DNA from: Halobellus inordinatus
GTDB lineage: Archaea > Halobacteriota > Halobacteria > Halobacteriales > Haloferacaceae
Assembly: GCF_024464655.1 (NCBI RefSeq)
Contig: NZ_JANHAV010000001.1
Location: forward strand, 248,001 to 312,000
Direction: 5' to 3'
Length of the DNA: 64,000 bases
Below, in pieces: positions 35,739 to 44,874 of the stretch. Under the pieces are notes generated by a model. It had not been told where the DNA came from and did no database searches. It saw only the letters and a list, made by a program, of their open reading frames with translations. The translations under genes were made by a program, and so were the position numbers. The first letter of the stretch is position 1, and each line of letters starts with the position of its first letter.

Positions 35739-36401
35739 ATGAACGATCTCAACACCTACTGGTCCCGTCTTGGCCTTTCGGAACTGTCGATCGCAGGTTT
35801 CGGTCTCACGCTGTCCGGATTCATCGGCATTATGGGAATCGTCACCGCCGAAGTCCTCTACCCGAACTACTCGACGAGACAGGACATCAGCGACCTGGGC
35901 TCGACCCGCCCACCCAACCCCATCATCCACGAACCGTCAGCGACGATTTTCAACACGACGATGCTTGTAACAGGTGTGCTCGTCGTTCTTTCGGCGTATT
36001 ACCTCTCCCGTGTGCTGGACCGTCGCGGATTCCCACTCGCGCTCGCCGTGTTCGGACTCGGCGCGTTCGGTGTGGGTGTCTTCCCGGGAAACGTGACTCC
36101 GTGGCACGGTCTCTTCGCTCTTCTCACGTTCTTCGCGGGAGGAATCACAGTCGTCCTCTCCACCCGGGTCGTCTCCAGGCCGTTCTCCTTCCTCTGCGGT
36201 CTCTTCGGTGGCAGCTCCCTACTCATCCTCCTGAGCGTCTTCTTCTACGGATTGGCCGTCCGTGGTCCGAGCCCGCTCGCGGTCCTCGGTAGCGGCGGGA
36301 TCGAACGGTGGGTCGTCTACCCGCTCATCGTCTGGTTGCCCGCGTTCGGCGGCTATCTGTTGGCCGCGTCCACCGACTCGACAGGTGAGACAGCCATTTA
36401 A
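35739..36401 (+). CDS. DUF998 family membrane protein
   Basis: 220 residues from ATG 35739, with six hydrophobic segments. The LSGFIGIMGIVTAEVLYPNYSTRQDISDLG region is typical of DUF998: after helix one, a conserved Pro-x-Tyr and an Asp-Leu-Gly. The FGVGVFPGNVTPWHGLFALLTFFAGG stretch matches the family's Phe-Pro and His motif. The function of the family is not known. The frame is open upstream to 35607, but that part is not hydrophobic or conserved-looking. Confidence 0.82.
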   Translation: MNDLNTYWSRLGLSELSIAGFGLTLSGFIGIMGIVTAEVLYPNYSTRQDISDLGSTRPPNPIIHEPSATIFNTTMLVTGVLVVLSAYYLSRVLDRRGFPLALAVFGLGAFGVGVFPGNVTPWHGLFALLTFFAGGITVVLSTRVVSRPFSFLCGLFGGSSLLILLSVFFYGLAVRGPSPLAVLGSGGIERWVVYPLIVWLPAFGGYLLAASTDSTGETAI

Positions 36402-36635
36402 CGAGCGTTCGCTGACGCTTCGGGCGCGATCGGTCTCTCGTCGCGGTTGGGGGCTCGGCCACGCTGTCGAACCTCTGGCCTTCCCCCGAACGGTCAGCCG
36501 TCGCCGACTCCAACGGAGAGACCGAAAAGTGAATGCGCCTCGGTACGCGTGTTGCCGAAGATGTCGATCCTGGCGAACCGAACATCCGCCGCAGCCGACA
36601 GCAGCAGCTCAGGGTTCGCTCTCTGGGAAATGTAG

Positions 36636-36708
36636 TAGTCCCGGGCGGATTCGAACCGCCGTCATGGGCTCCAAAGGCCCATATGATTGGCCACTACACC
36701 ACGGGACT
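36636..36708 (-). tRNA. tRNA-Gln (anticodon TTG)
   Basis: 73 nt, no intron and no encoded CCA. Read on the minus strand: acceptor AGTCCCG pairs with CGGGACT, anticodon stem TGGGC pairs with GCCCA around the loop CTTTGGA, giving anticodon TTG (decodes CAA). The T arm is GGCGG-TTCGAAT-CCGCC and the discriminator base is A. In archaea the charged form arises through glutamylation and the GatDE transamidase. Confidence 0.97.
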
Positions 36709-36797
36709 GCATCTCCTACTCACGTCGCAGTCTTTGAAAAGGCATCGGGTTCCGACGGCGCTCGTCGGCCCTCGATCCCGCCCGGTGGTCGGCTGCC

Positions 36798-37049
36798 TTA
36801 TCGACGTTCGTGTCTGCTCTCTGGGTTGCTATCCGGATCGAGACCGGTCTGCTGTAGCTCCACAGAGTAACCCCCGCACTCCGGACAAACGTGATACTGT
36901 ACGTCGTACGTCGCCCCACAGCCCAAACACGCGTACGGTGCTGTTCGGTCGGTTGCCTCCGACGTCTCGCGGGGCCCCAATCCCGCGAGTTTCAGGAGGC
37001 GATCGAGCGCCGTTGTCCCATCCATATCCAACGCCTCAGTCGGGAACAT
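36798..37049 (-). CDS. Small zinc-ribbon protein
   Basis: 83 residues from ATG 37049. The centre has two Cys pairs, CLGCG and CPECG, 14 residues apart, separated by ATYDVQYHV; this is a rubredoxin-like or TFIIB-like ribbon. The N-terminal about 30 residues form a probable helix (TTALDRLLKLAGL), and the tail is charged. It lies between the tRNA and a DtxR-type regulator, convergent with neither; no partner is evident. A longer frame upstream is arginine-rich and was rejected. Confidence 0.78.
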   Translation of the reverse strand: MFPTEALDMDGTTALDRLLKLAGLGPRETSEATDRTAPYACLGCGATYDVQYHVCPECGGYSVELQQTGLDPDSNPESRHERR

Positions 37050-37099
37050 CTTGAAGCTACGGGCTTCGTCCTGCTTAATAAGCCGGGAGAAAAACGGCG

Positions 37100-37555
37100 T
37101 CAGTCCGCGCGTTGCTCTTCGGCTTCGACGTTGGCCTCGGAGGCCACTTCGAGGTGACAACAGGCGTCCGTTTCGGGGTCGAAGCAGTCGGGGCACTCGG
37201 CGTTTCGATCGATGATCGTGTCCAGGCGCTCGGCGACGAGGTCGTCGATGACCGGTTCGAGTTCGCGTGCCTCGGCGCGGAACTCCTCGACGGAGAGGAC
37301 GTTCGCGAGGAACCGCTCGATGATGCAGTACGTCTGGAGTGCATCCCGGGCGCGGACGATCCCGTCGTCGGTGAGCGTGACGCCCTTGTACTTCTCGTGT
37401 TCGGCGAGCCCTCGCGATTCGAGTTTCCCGATCATCTCGTTCGCGCTGGCGGGGCTGACGTCGAGGCGATCCGCGAGCGCGCCGGTCGACGCCGGGCCGT
37501 TCTCCATCTGCTGGAGGAGGTAGATCGCCTTGACGTACTGGTCGGCCGTGTTCAT
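37100..37555 (-). CDS. DtxR/MntR-type metal-dependent regulator
   Basis: 151 residues. The N-terminal winged helix is that of DtxR proteins (QYVKAIYLLQQMENGPASTGALADRLDVSP, with recognition helix ASANEMIGKLESRGL), followed by the metal-binding dimer domain (VLSVEEFRAEARELEPVIDD). A Cys cluster CPDCFDPETDACC follows where bacterial members have His/Cys metal sites. It probably senses iron or manganese. The ferritin-like gene just upstream on the same strand, 31 nt away, suggests a joint role in iron control. Confidence 0.9.
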   Translation of the reverse strand: MNTADQYVKAIYLLQQMENGPASTGALADRLDVSPASANEMIGKLESRGLAEHEKYKGVTLTDDGIVRARDALQTYCIIERFLANVLSVEEFRAEARELEPVIDDLVAERLDTIIDRNAECPDCFDPETDACCHLEVASEANVEAEEQRAD

Positions 37556-37586
37556 ACCGTCCCTCCGTGACGCATCGTATCTCGTC

Positions 37587-38081
37587 TCATTGCCGTTTGT
37601 TCATAATTTTCGTGACTTCTTCGACGCCGTCTGCTTCCTCCTCGCGGATCTCGATGAGCACGTCGATGAGTCGGTCGCGGTCGATCCCGAAGGTCGCCTC
37701 CGAGGCCCGGAGCGCGCCGACGAGGTCGTCGTAGAACTTGTACGCCGTCTCCTCGTTGCACAGTTGGTCGTAGAGGATGTCGTCGAAGTCCTCGGGCTCT
37801 GTCTTGCCGTACTGGGCTTCGACGAGCGCTTCGATCTCGTCGAACGGGATGCTCTCGGCGTCGAGTTCCTCGACGAGCGCTTCCAGTCGCTCGCGATGCT
37901 CGGCGGATTCCGCGGCGGCGTGTTCCAAGAGCGATTCGATCTCGGCGTCGAGCTCTTCCCCGTCGTCGAGCGACTGATAGTGGTGATACGACCGGGCCTC
38001 GACGACCTCTTCGAGGACGATCCCGATCTGGAGCAACCGCGCGAGCTGGTGATCGGAGCTGACGCGATGGCCGACGCTCAC
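37587..38081 (-). CDS. Ferritin-like / rubrerythrin-type four-helix protein
   Basis: 164 residues. Four long helices with paired acidic and histidine residues are visible: GIVLEEVVEARSYHHYQSL, HAAAESAEHRERLEALVEE, NEETAYKFYDDLVGALRAS and IEIREEEADGVEEV. The ExxH-like pairs in helices two and four are those of diiron carboxylate proteins, but one ligand position cannot be confirmed by eye. GTG start 38081 is supported by a clear Shine-Dalgarno (GGGAGGTG) five bases upstream. It is transcribed with the DtxR-type gene and could store iron or reduce peroxide. Confidence 0.82.
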   Translation of the reverse strand: MSVGHRVSSDHQLARLLQIGIVLEEVVEARSYHHYQSLDDGEELDAEIESLLEHAAAESAEHRERLEALVEELDAESIPFDEIEALVEAQYGKTEPEDFDDILYDQLCNEETAYKFYDDLVGALRASEATFGIDRDRLIDVLIEIREEEADGVEEVTKIMNKRQ

Positions 38082-38243
38082 GGCTGCACCTCCCGATTTG
38101 CGGGCGATACGTGGCTCATACTCGTTGGGTGGGTAGTGACGAACTTAAGCAGTTCCCCTTCGCGGGGTGCGACCCCGACGCCCCCGAGACGCCGCCACGC
38201 CCCGTTCGGAAACCGTTTTGCCGCCGCGGTGGCGAGTAGCGGT

Positions 38244-38675
38244 ATGCTCTACGACGCGGCCGAGGAGCCGGCGACGCTGACTCCCGAGGCGTTGCGCGAA
38301 GCCTACGAAGCACAGCTCAGAGCCGTCCTGACAGACGTCGGCGTCGAAACCGCAGCCGCCGAATCGGGCGTCGACGTCGACACCGTCGAGGCGCTCGCCG
38401 ACGGCACCGTGCCCGATCTGAGCGTCGCAGACGCCGCCGCAATCCTCGCACTCGACGAGGCCCGCCCCGACGCCGAGGCGATCGTCCTCGAACTCCGCGA
38501 TCACCTCCTGATGGCGATGACGACCGGCGTCGTCGACGTCGACACGATCGCCGCAAACGTCGATCTCGGGCTCTCGGGGCAGGAAGTCCAACAGGCGCTC
38601 GAAGGCCGGACGACGATGACGCTCGAACAGCTCGCGGCGATCCAGCAGTTCCTCGCCGAACGGAACGAGCGCTGA
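38244..38675 (+). CDS. DUF5791 family protein
   Basis: 143 residues, acidic and helical, with no membrane segment. The pattern LTPEALREAYEAQLRAVLTDVGVETAAAESGVD and later EALADGTVPDLSVADAAAIL fits the haloarchaeal DUF5791 family (name from memory). The repeated helix-turn character may indicate a DNA-binding or protein-binding fold, but the function is unknown. Its TGA overlaps the following ATG by one base, so it is coupled to the epimerase. Confidence 0.75.
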   Translation: MLYDAAEEPATLTPEALREAYEAQLRAVLTDVGVETAAAESGVDVDTVEALADGTVPDLSVADAAAILALDEARPDAEAIVLELRDHLLMAMTTGVVDVDTIAANVDLGLSGQEVQQALEGRTTMTLEQLAAIQQFLAERNER

Positions 38676-39586
38676 TGGCCCGAACCGTCATCGTCGGCTG
38701 TGGGTACGTCGGCCTCGAACTCGGCCGGCAACTCGACGCGGCCGGCCACGAGGTGATCGGCGTCCGCCGCTCCGACGCCGGACTCGACGCGGTCGCCGAA
38801 GCGGGTCTCGACGCCGTCCGTGCCGACGCGACCGACGCCGACTCGCTCGCTGCCCTCCCCGACGCCGACTGGGTCGTCTTCGCGGCCAGTTCCGGCGGTC
38901 GCGGTGCGGATGCCGCCCGCGACGTCTACGTGGAGGGATTACGGAACGTCATCGCGGCGTACGCCGATCGCTCCTCGCCTCCGGATCGGCTCGTCTACAC
39001 CTCCTCGACGGGCGTCTACGGCGACCACGGCGGCGACTTCGTCGACGAGGAGACGCCGATCGAGCCGACGACCGAGAAGACCCGCGTCCTCGCGGCGGCC
39101 GAGCGCGTCGCCCGTGAGGAAACGGCTGCGGCCGGCATCGACGGCACCGTCGCGCGCTTTGCGGGGCTGTACGGTCCCGACCGGTACCGACTCGATAGCT
39201 ATCTAGAGGGCCCCGTGACGGAGGGATATCTGAATATGGTGCACCGCGACGACGCCGCGGGCGCGGTCGCGTTCCTCCTCGAATCCGACCTGGCACGCGA
39301 CGACGTCGTCCTCGTCGTGGACGACGAACCGGTCGACAAGTGGGCGTTCGCCGATTGGCTGGCTACCGAGTGCGACGAACCTGCCCCACCGAAGCGGACG
39401 ATCGAGGAGGGACTGGACGACCCGGACCTCTCGGCGGCCGCGCGCCGGCGGATCCAGACCAGCAAGCGCTGCTCGAACGCGCGCCTGCGCGAACTCGGCT
39501 ACGACCTCGCGTATCCGACCTATCGGGAGGGTTACAGCGCGGCGATCGAGGCGTATCTGTCCGGAACGGACGCTTCGGAGATCTGA
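38675..39586 (+). CDS. NAD(P)-dependent sugar epimerase/dehydratase family protein
   Basis: 303 residues. The Rossmann motif is VIVGCGYVGLELGRQLDAAG (4-23), as in YeeZ-like extended SDR proteins, and the first half ends in VYTSSTGVYGDHGG, the Ser/Tyr region of the active site. Catalytic lysine is not obvious in the normal YxxxK spacing, as in other YeeZ-type members. The C-terminal half is alpha/beta and binds an unknown substrate. It is translationally coupled to the DUF5791 gene. Confidence 0.86.
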   Translation: MARTVIVGCGYVGLELGRQLDAAGHEVIGVRRSDAGLDAVAEAGLDAVRADATDADSLAALPDADWVVFAASSGGRGADAARDVYVEGLRNVIAAYADRSSPPDRLVYTSSTGVYGDHGGDFVDEETPIEPTTEKTRVLAAAERVAREETAAAGIDGTVARFAGLYGPDRYRLDSYLEGPVTEGYLNMVHRDDAAGAVAFLLESDLARDDVVLVVDDEPVDKWAFADWLATECDEPAPPKRTIEEGLDDPDLSAAARRRIQTSKRCSNARLRELGYDLAYPTYREGYSAAIEAYLSGTDASEI

Positions 39587-39744
39587 ACTGCACGTTCGGC
39601 GGCGGTTCCCCCAACCACTCTAGCGCTCGTTTCGGGACGCGCCGTGGAGCTGTTCGATTGTGATTTCCTCAGACTCCAGTCTGTGAGCGCGTCACCCGGC
39701 TGAACGAAGGAATCTTCTTAGGGATGCACTCTGACGCAAAGAGT

Positions 39745-40938
39745 ATGTGGTCCCCGCTTCCGGGCGTCGCCTCGAACGCCGGTTCGGAGTTCGTCGGTCG
39801 CGCGAGGGAGCTCTTCGTGGCCTACCCTGCTGTCGTCCTCGCTGTCGTCGTCGGTCTCCTCGCGCTCCTCGTCGGTCTCTACGCGATCAAGCGGTTCGAA
39901 CGGCCGATGGGGACGCGCTTTCTCGAACAGGTCTCCGGACTCGACGAGGTCGCGGTGCTGTTGCATCCGAATCCCGACCCCGACGCGATGGCGACGGGCA
40001 TCGGCGTCGCGAGCCTCGCCGAACAGGTCGGAACTGATGCGACGGTCCAGTACGCCGGGCAGGTCCGCCACCAGGAGAACCGCGCCTTCCAGACGGTACT
40101 GGAGATCGACATCGACCGGATCACCCACGTCAGCGACGTCGCGGCCGAACACGTGGTCCTCGTCGATCACAACCGCCCGCGGGGCTTCGCTGGGGCCGAT
40201 AGCGTCCTCCCATTCGCCGTCGTCGATCACCACCCCGGCGAGGGGACCGGCGGCGAGTTCACCGACGTGCGGACGGACTACGGGGCCGCCTCCAGCATCG
40301 TCGCCGAGTACTTCGAGGACGTCGGCGCCAAGCCGGTCCCGCCGGCCAAACACGCGAGCGAAGTCGACGCGGCCTACACCGTCCCGTCGACGGTCGCGAC
40401 CGGCCTGCTCTACGGGATTCTGACCGACACCAAGCGGCTGACTGCCGGCTGTTCGGCCGCGGACTTCGCCGCTGCGGGGTTCCTGTACGCTGGGGTCAAC
40501 GAGGACCAACTCGACCGGATCGCAAACCCCGAAGTCTCGACGGAAGTCCTGGAACTGAAAGCCCGCGCGATCGCCGGCCGCGACGTCCGCGGGCCGTTCG
40601 CCATCAGCGACGTCGGTCGCATCTCTAATCCCGACGCCATCCCCCAGGCGGCCGACGAACTGGTCCAACTCGAAGGCGTCACCGCCGTCGTCGTCCTCGG
40701 CGAGCGGGACGGGACGATCCACATCTCCGGGCGCTCACGCGACGATCGCGTCCATATGGGTCAGACGCTCGACTCGGCGGTATCGGGTCTAAAGAGCGCC
40801 TCGGCGGGCGGGCACGCGCGGATGGGCGGCGGACAACTCGTCTTACACAGCGGCCAGATCCAGACCGGGACCGGCGAGACGATGCCCCGCGACGCGCTCC
40901 GCGATCGCCTGTTCGAGTCGATGTCCGGCGACATCTGA
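39745..40938 (+). CDS. DHH family phosphoesterase with N-terminal membrane helix
   Basis: 397 residues from ATG 39745. An N-terminal membrane segment (AVVLAVVVGLLALLVGLYAI) is followed by DHH phosphoesterase motifs: NPDPDAMATG, VVLVDHNRP and VVDHHPGEG, which bind two metal ions. The DHHA1 end (GGHARMGGGQL) contacts substrate. Relatives are nanoRNase/pAp phosphatase-type or c-di-AMP-type enzymes; substrate not determined. A TATA-like TTCTTA about 28 nt before ATG 39745 argues against ATG 39724, which lies too close to it. Confidence 0.88.
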   Translation: MWSPLPGVASNAGSEFVGRARELFVAYPAVVLAVVVGLLALLVGLYAIKRFERPMGTRFLEQVSGLDEVAVLLHPNPDPDAMATGIGVASLAEQVGTDATVQYAGQVRHQENRAFQTVLEIDIDRITHVSDVAAEHVVLVDHNRPRGFAGADSVLPFAVVDHHPGEGTGGEFTDVRTDYGAASSIVAEYFEDVGAKPVPPAKHASEVDAAYTVPSTVATGLLYGILTDTKRLTAGCSAADFAAAGFLYAGVNEDQLDRIANPEVSTEVLELKARAIAGRDVRGPFAISDVGRISNPDAIPQAADELVQLEGVTAVVVLGERDGTIHISGRSRDDRVHMGQTLDSAVSGLKSASAGGHARMGGGQLVLHSGQIQTGTGETMPRDALRDRLFESMSGDI

Positions 40939-40953
40939 CGCCGTGGGACGGCT

Positions 40954-41032
40954 GGCAGTTTGCGGTTGGCGGTTGGCAGTTGGCGGTTAGCGACTTCCGA
41001 ACTTCGGCTCCCGACTTCCGACTTCCGACGCC
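40954..41032. repeat. Two adjacent 7-nt tandem repeat arrays
   Basis: Five heptads of the type GGCRGTT (40954-40988) are followed after two bases by six heptads of the type CGACTTC (40991-41032), with a few substitutions. They lie between the DHH gene stop and the promoter of the aldo/keto reductase and are non-coding. Confidence 0.85.
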
Positions 41033-41062
41033 CGTTTACCCGCGCGTCCCTTTGCCTGGACT

Positions 41063-42157
41063 ATGGCGACGAGTCAGGGGACCTGGGGATACCGCGATCG
41101 GTTCGGCGACGCCTTCGCCCGGACGTACTTCCGTCGGTTCGGACCGGGTGTCGCTTCGAGCATCGGCCTCGGCACGTACCTCGGGACTCCGACCGACGAG
41201 TACGACGAGCGCTACCGCGAATCGATCACCGACGCGCTCTCGGCCGGCATCAACCACGTCGACACCGCGATCAACTACCGCCACCAGCGGAGCGAGCGCG
41301 TCGTCGGCGAGGCGCTCGACGCCGCCGACGCCGGCCGCGAGGAAGTCGTCGTCGCGACCAAGGGCGGCTTCGTCCCGTTCGATGGCTCCCGTCCCGACGA
41401 TCCGGGCGCGTACGTCCGCGAGGAGTTCGTCCGCCCCGGCCACGTCGCTGTCGACGACCTCGCGCGCGGCAGCCACGCCATCGCCCCCGACTTCCTGGAG
41501 GAACTGCTGGACCGCTCGCTCGCGAACCTCGGCGTCGACACGGTCGATTGCTACTACGTCCACAACCCCGAAACGCAACTGGCGGCCAGGAACCGCGAGG
41601 CGGTTTACGACCAACTCGAAGCGGCTTTCGAGCGCCTCGAACGTCGCCGCGAGGCGGGTGACATCGGCGCCTACGGCGTCGCGACCTGGGAGGCGTTCCG
41701 CGTGCCCCGCAATCACGACGCGTATCTCTCGTTGCCCGAGGTCGTCGACCGCGCCGCGAGAGCGGCCGAGAAAGTGGGCGCCGCAGAGCCCGGACTGAAA
41801 GCGATTCAGCTCCCGTTCAGCGTCACGATGGCCGACGCGTTCACCGTCGCGGCGCACCGACACCCCGAAGAAGAACGGGACGTAAGCGCGCTCGAATACG
41901 CCCAGGCGGCCGGCCTCGACGTCGTCGCGAGCGCGACTCTCGCACAGGGTGATCTTGCGTCGTCGATCCCGGCAGCCGTCGACGCGGAGTTACACGGAGA
42001 GACCGCCGCGCAGCGAGCGATCAACTTCGCCCGAAGCGCCCCCGGCGTCACCACCGCGCTCGTCGGCACGAGCTCGTCGGAGCACGTCCCCGAAAACGTC
42101 GCTGCCGGCACGTTCGAGCCGCTCGGCGCGCGAGCGTTCGACGCCGTCTTCGAGTGA
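41063..42157 (+). CDS. Aldo/keto reductase family protein
   Basis: 364 residues. Catalytic-type residues are seen in order: Asp and Tyr in HVDTAINYRHQRSERVVGEAL, Lys in VVVATKGG, and His in DCYYVHNPET. The (beta/alpha)8 fold normally uses NADPH to reduce carbonyls. The family of long haloarchaeal members has an insertion of about 40 residues after VVVATKGG (DGSRPDDPGAYVREEFVRPG). GTTTAC about 28 nt upstream of the ATG serves as TATA element, adjacent to the heptad repeats. Confidence 0.92.
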   Translation: MATSQGTWGYRDRFGDAFARTYFRRFGPGVASSIGLGTYLGTPTDEYDERYRESITDALSAGINHVDTAINYRHQRSERVVGEALDAADAGREEVVVATKGGFVPFDGSRPDDPGAYVREEFVRPGHVAVDDLARGSHAIAPDFLEELLDRSLANLGVDTVDCYYVHNPETQLAARNREAVYDQLEAAFERLERRREAGDIGAYGVATWEAFRVPRNHDAYLSLPEVVDRAARAAEKVGAAEPGLKAIQLPFSVTMADAFTVAAHRHPEEERDVSALEYAQAAGLDVVASATLAQGDLASSIPAAVDAELHGETAAQRAINFARSAPGVTTALVGTSSSEHVPENVAAGTFEPLGARAFDAVFE

Positions 42158-42214
42158 CGGCGTTCCCCTCACCTGTCTGCGGCCGTTCTCTCCGATTCAC
42201 CGCCCGCCCGCTGT

Positions 42215-42385
42215 CTACCGGAGTTCCTTCCACTCCGTTTCGCAGTCGGGACACCGCCGCACAGTGTAGACCTCGTCGGGATCGTTTTCGGTCTTCAGCG
42301 TCTCGCCGCACTCCGCGCAGTTCAGACGCCCGTAGGTGTCTTTCTCCAACTCCCCGTCTCGAAGCCCCTTCCGCGTCGTCTTCAT
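42215..42385 (-). CDS. HVO_0758-type small zinc-finger protein
   Basis: 56 residues: MKTTRKGLRDGEL at the start, then CAECG and CPDCE pairs 24 residues apart and the end ETEWKELR. It matches, from memory, the HVO_0758 family of very small haloarchaeal zinc fingers, which in Haloferax affect biofilm and swarming. A leaderless start is supported by CTTTTTACC on the minus strand (42412-42420), about 29 nt before the ATG. The gene is short and easily missed, and is divergent from the MFS transporter. Confidence 0.9.
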   Translation of the reverse strand: MKTTRKGLRDGELEKDTYGRLNCAECGETLKTENDPDEVYTVRRCPDCETEWKELR

Positions 42386-42495
42386 AGTCACCTCGAACGT
42401 GGAGGGCGTGAGGTAAAAAGATCAGTATAGCGCGGTCCGCTCGTCTCCGGCGCTGGATCGCAACAGTTGACACCCCTTACGGGCAAGAGTCGGTC

Positions 42496-43659
42496 GTGTC
42501 TCGGAGCCGACTGTTCGGTACGCTCTGTTCGATGTTCTTCCTGGTGAACCTCGCGAGGGTCGTCTTCGCACCGCTGCTGCAGGAGTTCATCGCGGTGTTT
42601 CAGATCGGCGAGGGCACGGCCGGGCTCATCGCGACGCTCGCGTGGCTCGGCAGCGCGCTCCCGCGGATCCCGACCGGCTGGGTGCTCACGCGCGTCCCCC
42701 GTCACCGCGTGATCCTCGTGACCGGCGCGGTGCTCACGACCGCTGCGGCGTTCACCGCGAGCGCGAACTCGGTGCTTTTCGTCGGCATCGGCGCGCTCCT
42801 GATGGGCCTCTCCTCGGGCGTCTATCTGGTCGCCGCGAACCCGCTCGTCAGCGAACTCTACCCCGAACGCGTCGGCTGGGCGCTCGGCGTCCACGGGATG
42901 ATGAGCCAACTCGCCGCCGTCGCGGCCGCGCCGCTCGTGACGCTGATCCTGACGTTCTTCTTCGACTGGCAGCTCGTGTTCGTCTGCGTCGCGGCCGCGG
43001 CGGCGCTCGTCACGGTTGCGCTGTATTTCGCCGCGCGGTCGACAGAGCTCCCCGACGCGGGTACCGACGACAGAGACCTCCTCGGCGCGATCCGCTCGGA
43101 GTGGCGCGTCGTGCTCTTGGGCGTCGTGGTCGTCGGCGCGACCGGCTTCGTCTGGCAGGGACTGTTCAACTTCTACGAGCTGTATATGGAGACGAAAGGG
43201 CTCGCCGACGCGACCGCGAAGAACCTCCTCACGGTGATATTCGCCGCTGGCGTCCCCGCTTTCTTTATTTCCGGGCGGCTCACTGACCGGCTCCCGCGCG
43301 TCCCGTACATTCTCGTGATCATCGGGTCGTTCACCGTCTCCGTGCTCGTGCTGACAGTCACGACGGGACTCGTCCCGATCCTCGTCCTCACGGCGGTGAT
43401 CGGCTACGTGATCCACAGCCTCTTTCCGGCGATCGACACCTATCTGCTGGACACGCTACCGGACGAGACGCGAGCGAGCGCGTACGCGTGGTACTCCGGC
43501 GGGATGATGGTCGTCCAGGCGACGGGGTCGTCGGCCGTCGGGACGCTCCGCGAACTGGGACTTGCCTACGACGCCATCTTCACGCAACTCGCGCTCGGAC
43601 TCGCCGTCGTCGTCGTCGGGTTGGTCGCCTTCCAGCAGGCGGGGCGGCTCCCGCAGTGA
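42496..43659 (+). CDS. MFS transporter
   Basis: 387 residues with twelve hydrophobic segments. The MFS loop between helices two and three appears as GWVLTRVPRHRV (usual GxLxDRxGRR shape) and a similar loop, GRLTDRLPRVP, follows helix eight. Substrate unknown. The start is GTG 42496, giving the N-terminus MSRSRLFGTLCSMFFLVNLA; an internal ATG at 42529 would cut into the first helix. It is divergent from the HVO_0758-type gene. Confidence 0.9.
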   Translation: MSRSRLFGTLCSMFFLVNLARVVFAPLLQEFIAVFQIGEGTAGLIATLAWLGSALPRIPTGWVLTRVPRHRVILVTGAVLTTAAAFTASANSVLFVGIGALLMGLSSGVYLVAANPLVSELYPERVGWALGVHGMMSQLAAVAAAPLVTLILTFFFDWQLVFVCVAAAAALVTVALYFAARSTELPDAGTDDRDLLGAIRSEWRVVLLGVVVVGATGFVWQGLFNFYELYMETKGLADATAKNLLTVIFAAGVPAFFISGRLTDRLPRVPYILVIIGSFTVSVLVLTVTTGLVPILVLTAVIGYVIHSLFPAIDTYLLDTLPDETRASAYAWYSGGMMVVQATGSSAVGTLRELGLAYDAIFTQLALGLAVVVVGLVAFQQAGRLPQ

Positions 43660-43731
43660 CACCCACGGCGCGCGGGCGATAGGCATCCGGAACCCCCGCG
43701 CTTTTGCTCGTTCCGCCCTGAGAATGCTTCG

Positions 43732-44874
43732 ATGGAGTACGTGCAAGCGCGGGTGACGACACTCCACGGTCTCGCCGATCCGCTCCCGACCGCTCCGACC
43801 GGGCGCGCGGCGGTGGTCGTGCCGATGACGGAGCGCGACTGTCAGGGCGCGGCCGCAGACCGGGTGCTACAGACGCTCGAACGGCTGGAACCCGCTCGGG
43901 TCGTCGTTCCGCTCCGCGCCGCCCCCGAGCGCGTCGCGTCGGTCCACGAGTGGCTCTCGACGTACGACCTACGGCTGGAACTGCTGTGGTGTGACGGCCC
44001 ACGCCTCGCGGAGTTGCTCGCCGATGCCGGTCTCGCCGGCGGTCGCGGAAAGGGCCGCGACGTGTGGCTGGCGCTCGGCCGCGCAGCCGAAGCGGAGTTC
44101 GTCGTCGTCCACGACGCCGACACGACGACCTACGACGAGTCGTTCGTCCGTCGACTGCTGTTCCCGCTGGCGAACGGCTACGACTTCTCGAAGGGCTACT
44201 ACGCGCGCGTCGAAGACCAGCGCCTCTACGGGCGGCTCTTTCGGCTTTTCTACGTCCCGCTCGTCCGCGCGCTCGTCGATGCCCATCCCGACCCCTATCT
44301 CCAGTATCTCGATTCCTTCCGCTACGCACTCGCGGGCGAGTTCGCTGCGACGGCCGAGACGGCCCGCCGGATCCGGACGCCTCGGAAGTGGGGGCTCGAA
44401 GTCGGAACCCTCGGCGACGCGTTCGACGTCGCCGGGTTCGAGGGAACGGCACAGGTCGACCTCGGCACGTACGAACACGACCATCGCGCGGTCGACGGCT
44501 CGGCCGGGCTCTCGGAGATGAGCCGATCGGTCGGCGAGACGCTCCTGCGGGGCGTCCTCGAACACGGCATCGACGTCGACTTCGAGACGCTCCCAGAGCG
44601 CTATCGGACGACGGCAGAGACGCTCGTCGAGCAGTACGCGATGGATGCGGCGTTCAACGACTTCCACTTCGACCGGGACCACGAGCGGCGGCAGGTGACA
44701 CGCTACGCGGCGGCGGTCACCGAACCGACGGGAAGCGACGATCGCCTCCCGGCGTGGGAGAACGCGCCGATCACTGCGGATGCGGTGCTCGACGCAGCCA
44801 CGTCCGACCTCGAGGACGCGATTGGACCGGGAACGACGAGCGCGCCACCGATCGACGCGGGAGGCGGCGAGTGA
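43732..44874 (+). CDS. GT81-type glycosyltransferase (glucosyl-3-phosphoglycerate synthase-like)
   Basis: 380 residues, GT-A fold. The metal-binding DAD motif is VVHDADTTTYDE (128-130). The segment GYDFSKGYYARVEDQRLYGRL, with the acceptor-loop lysine and tyrosine, and the DSFRYALAGEFA stretch match glucosyl-3-phosphoglycerate / mannosyl-3-phosphoglycerate synthases. These make compatible solutes. A matching phosphatase is not next to it, so the product is inferred only. The GTG of the next gene overlaps its stop. Confidence 0.85.
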   Translation: MEYVQARVTTLHGLADPLPTAPTGRAAVVVPMTERDCQGAAADRVLQTLERLEPARVVVPLRAAPERVASVHEWLSTYDLRLELLWCDGPRLAELLADAGLAGGRGKGRDVWLALGRAAEAEFVVVHDADTTTYDESFVRRLLFPLANGYDFSKGYYARVEDQRLYGRLFRLFYVPLVRALVDAHPDPYLQYLDSFRYALAGEFAATAETARRIRTPRKWGLEVGTLGDAFDVAGFEGTAQVDLGTYEHDHRAVDGSAGLSEMSRSVGETLLRGVLEHGIDVDFETLPERYRTTAETLVEQYAMDAAFNDFHFDRDHERRQVTRYAAAVTEPTGSDDRLPAWENAPITADAVLDAATSDLEDAIGPGTTSAPPIDAGGGE

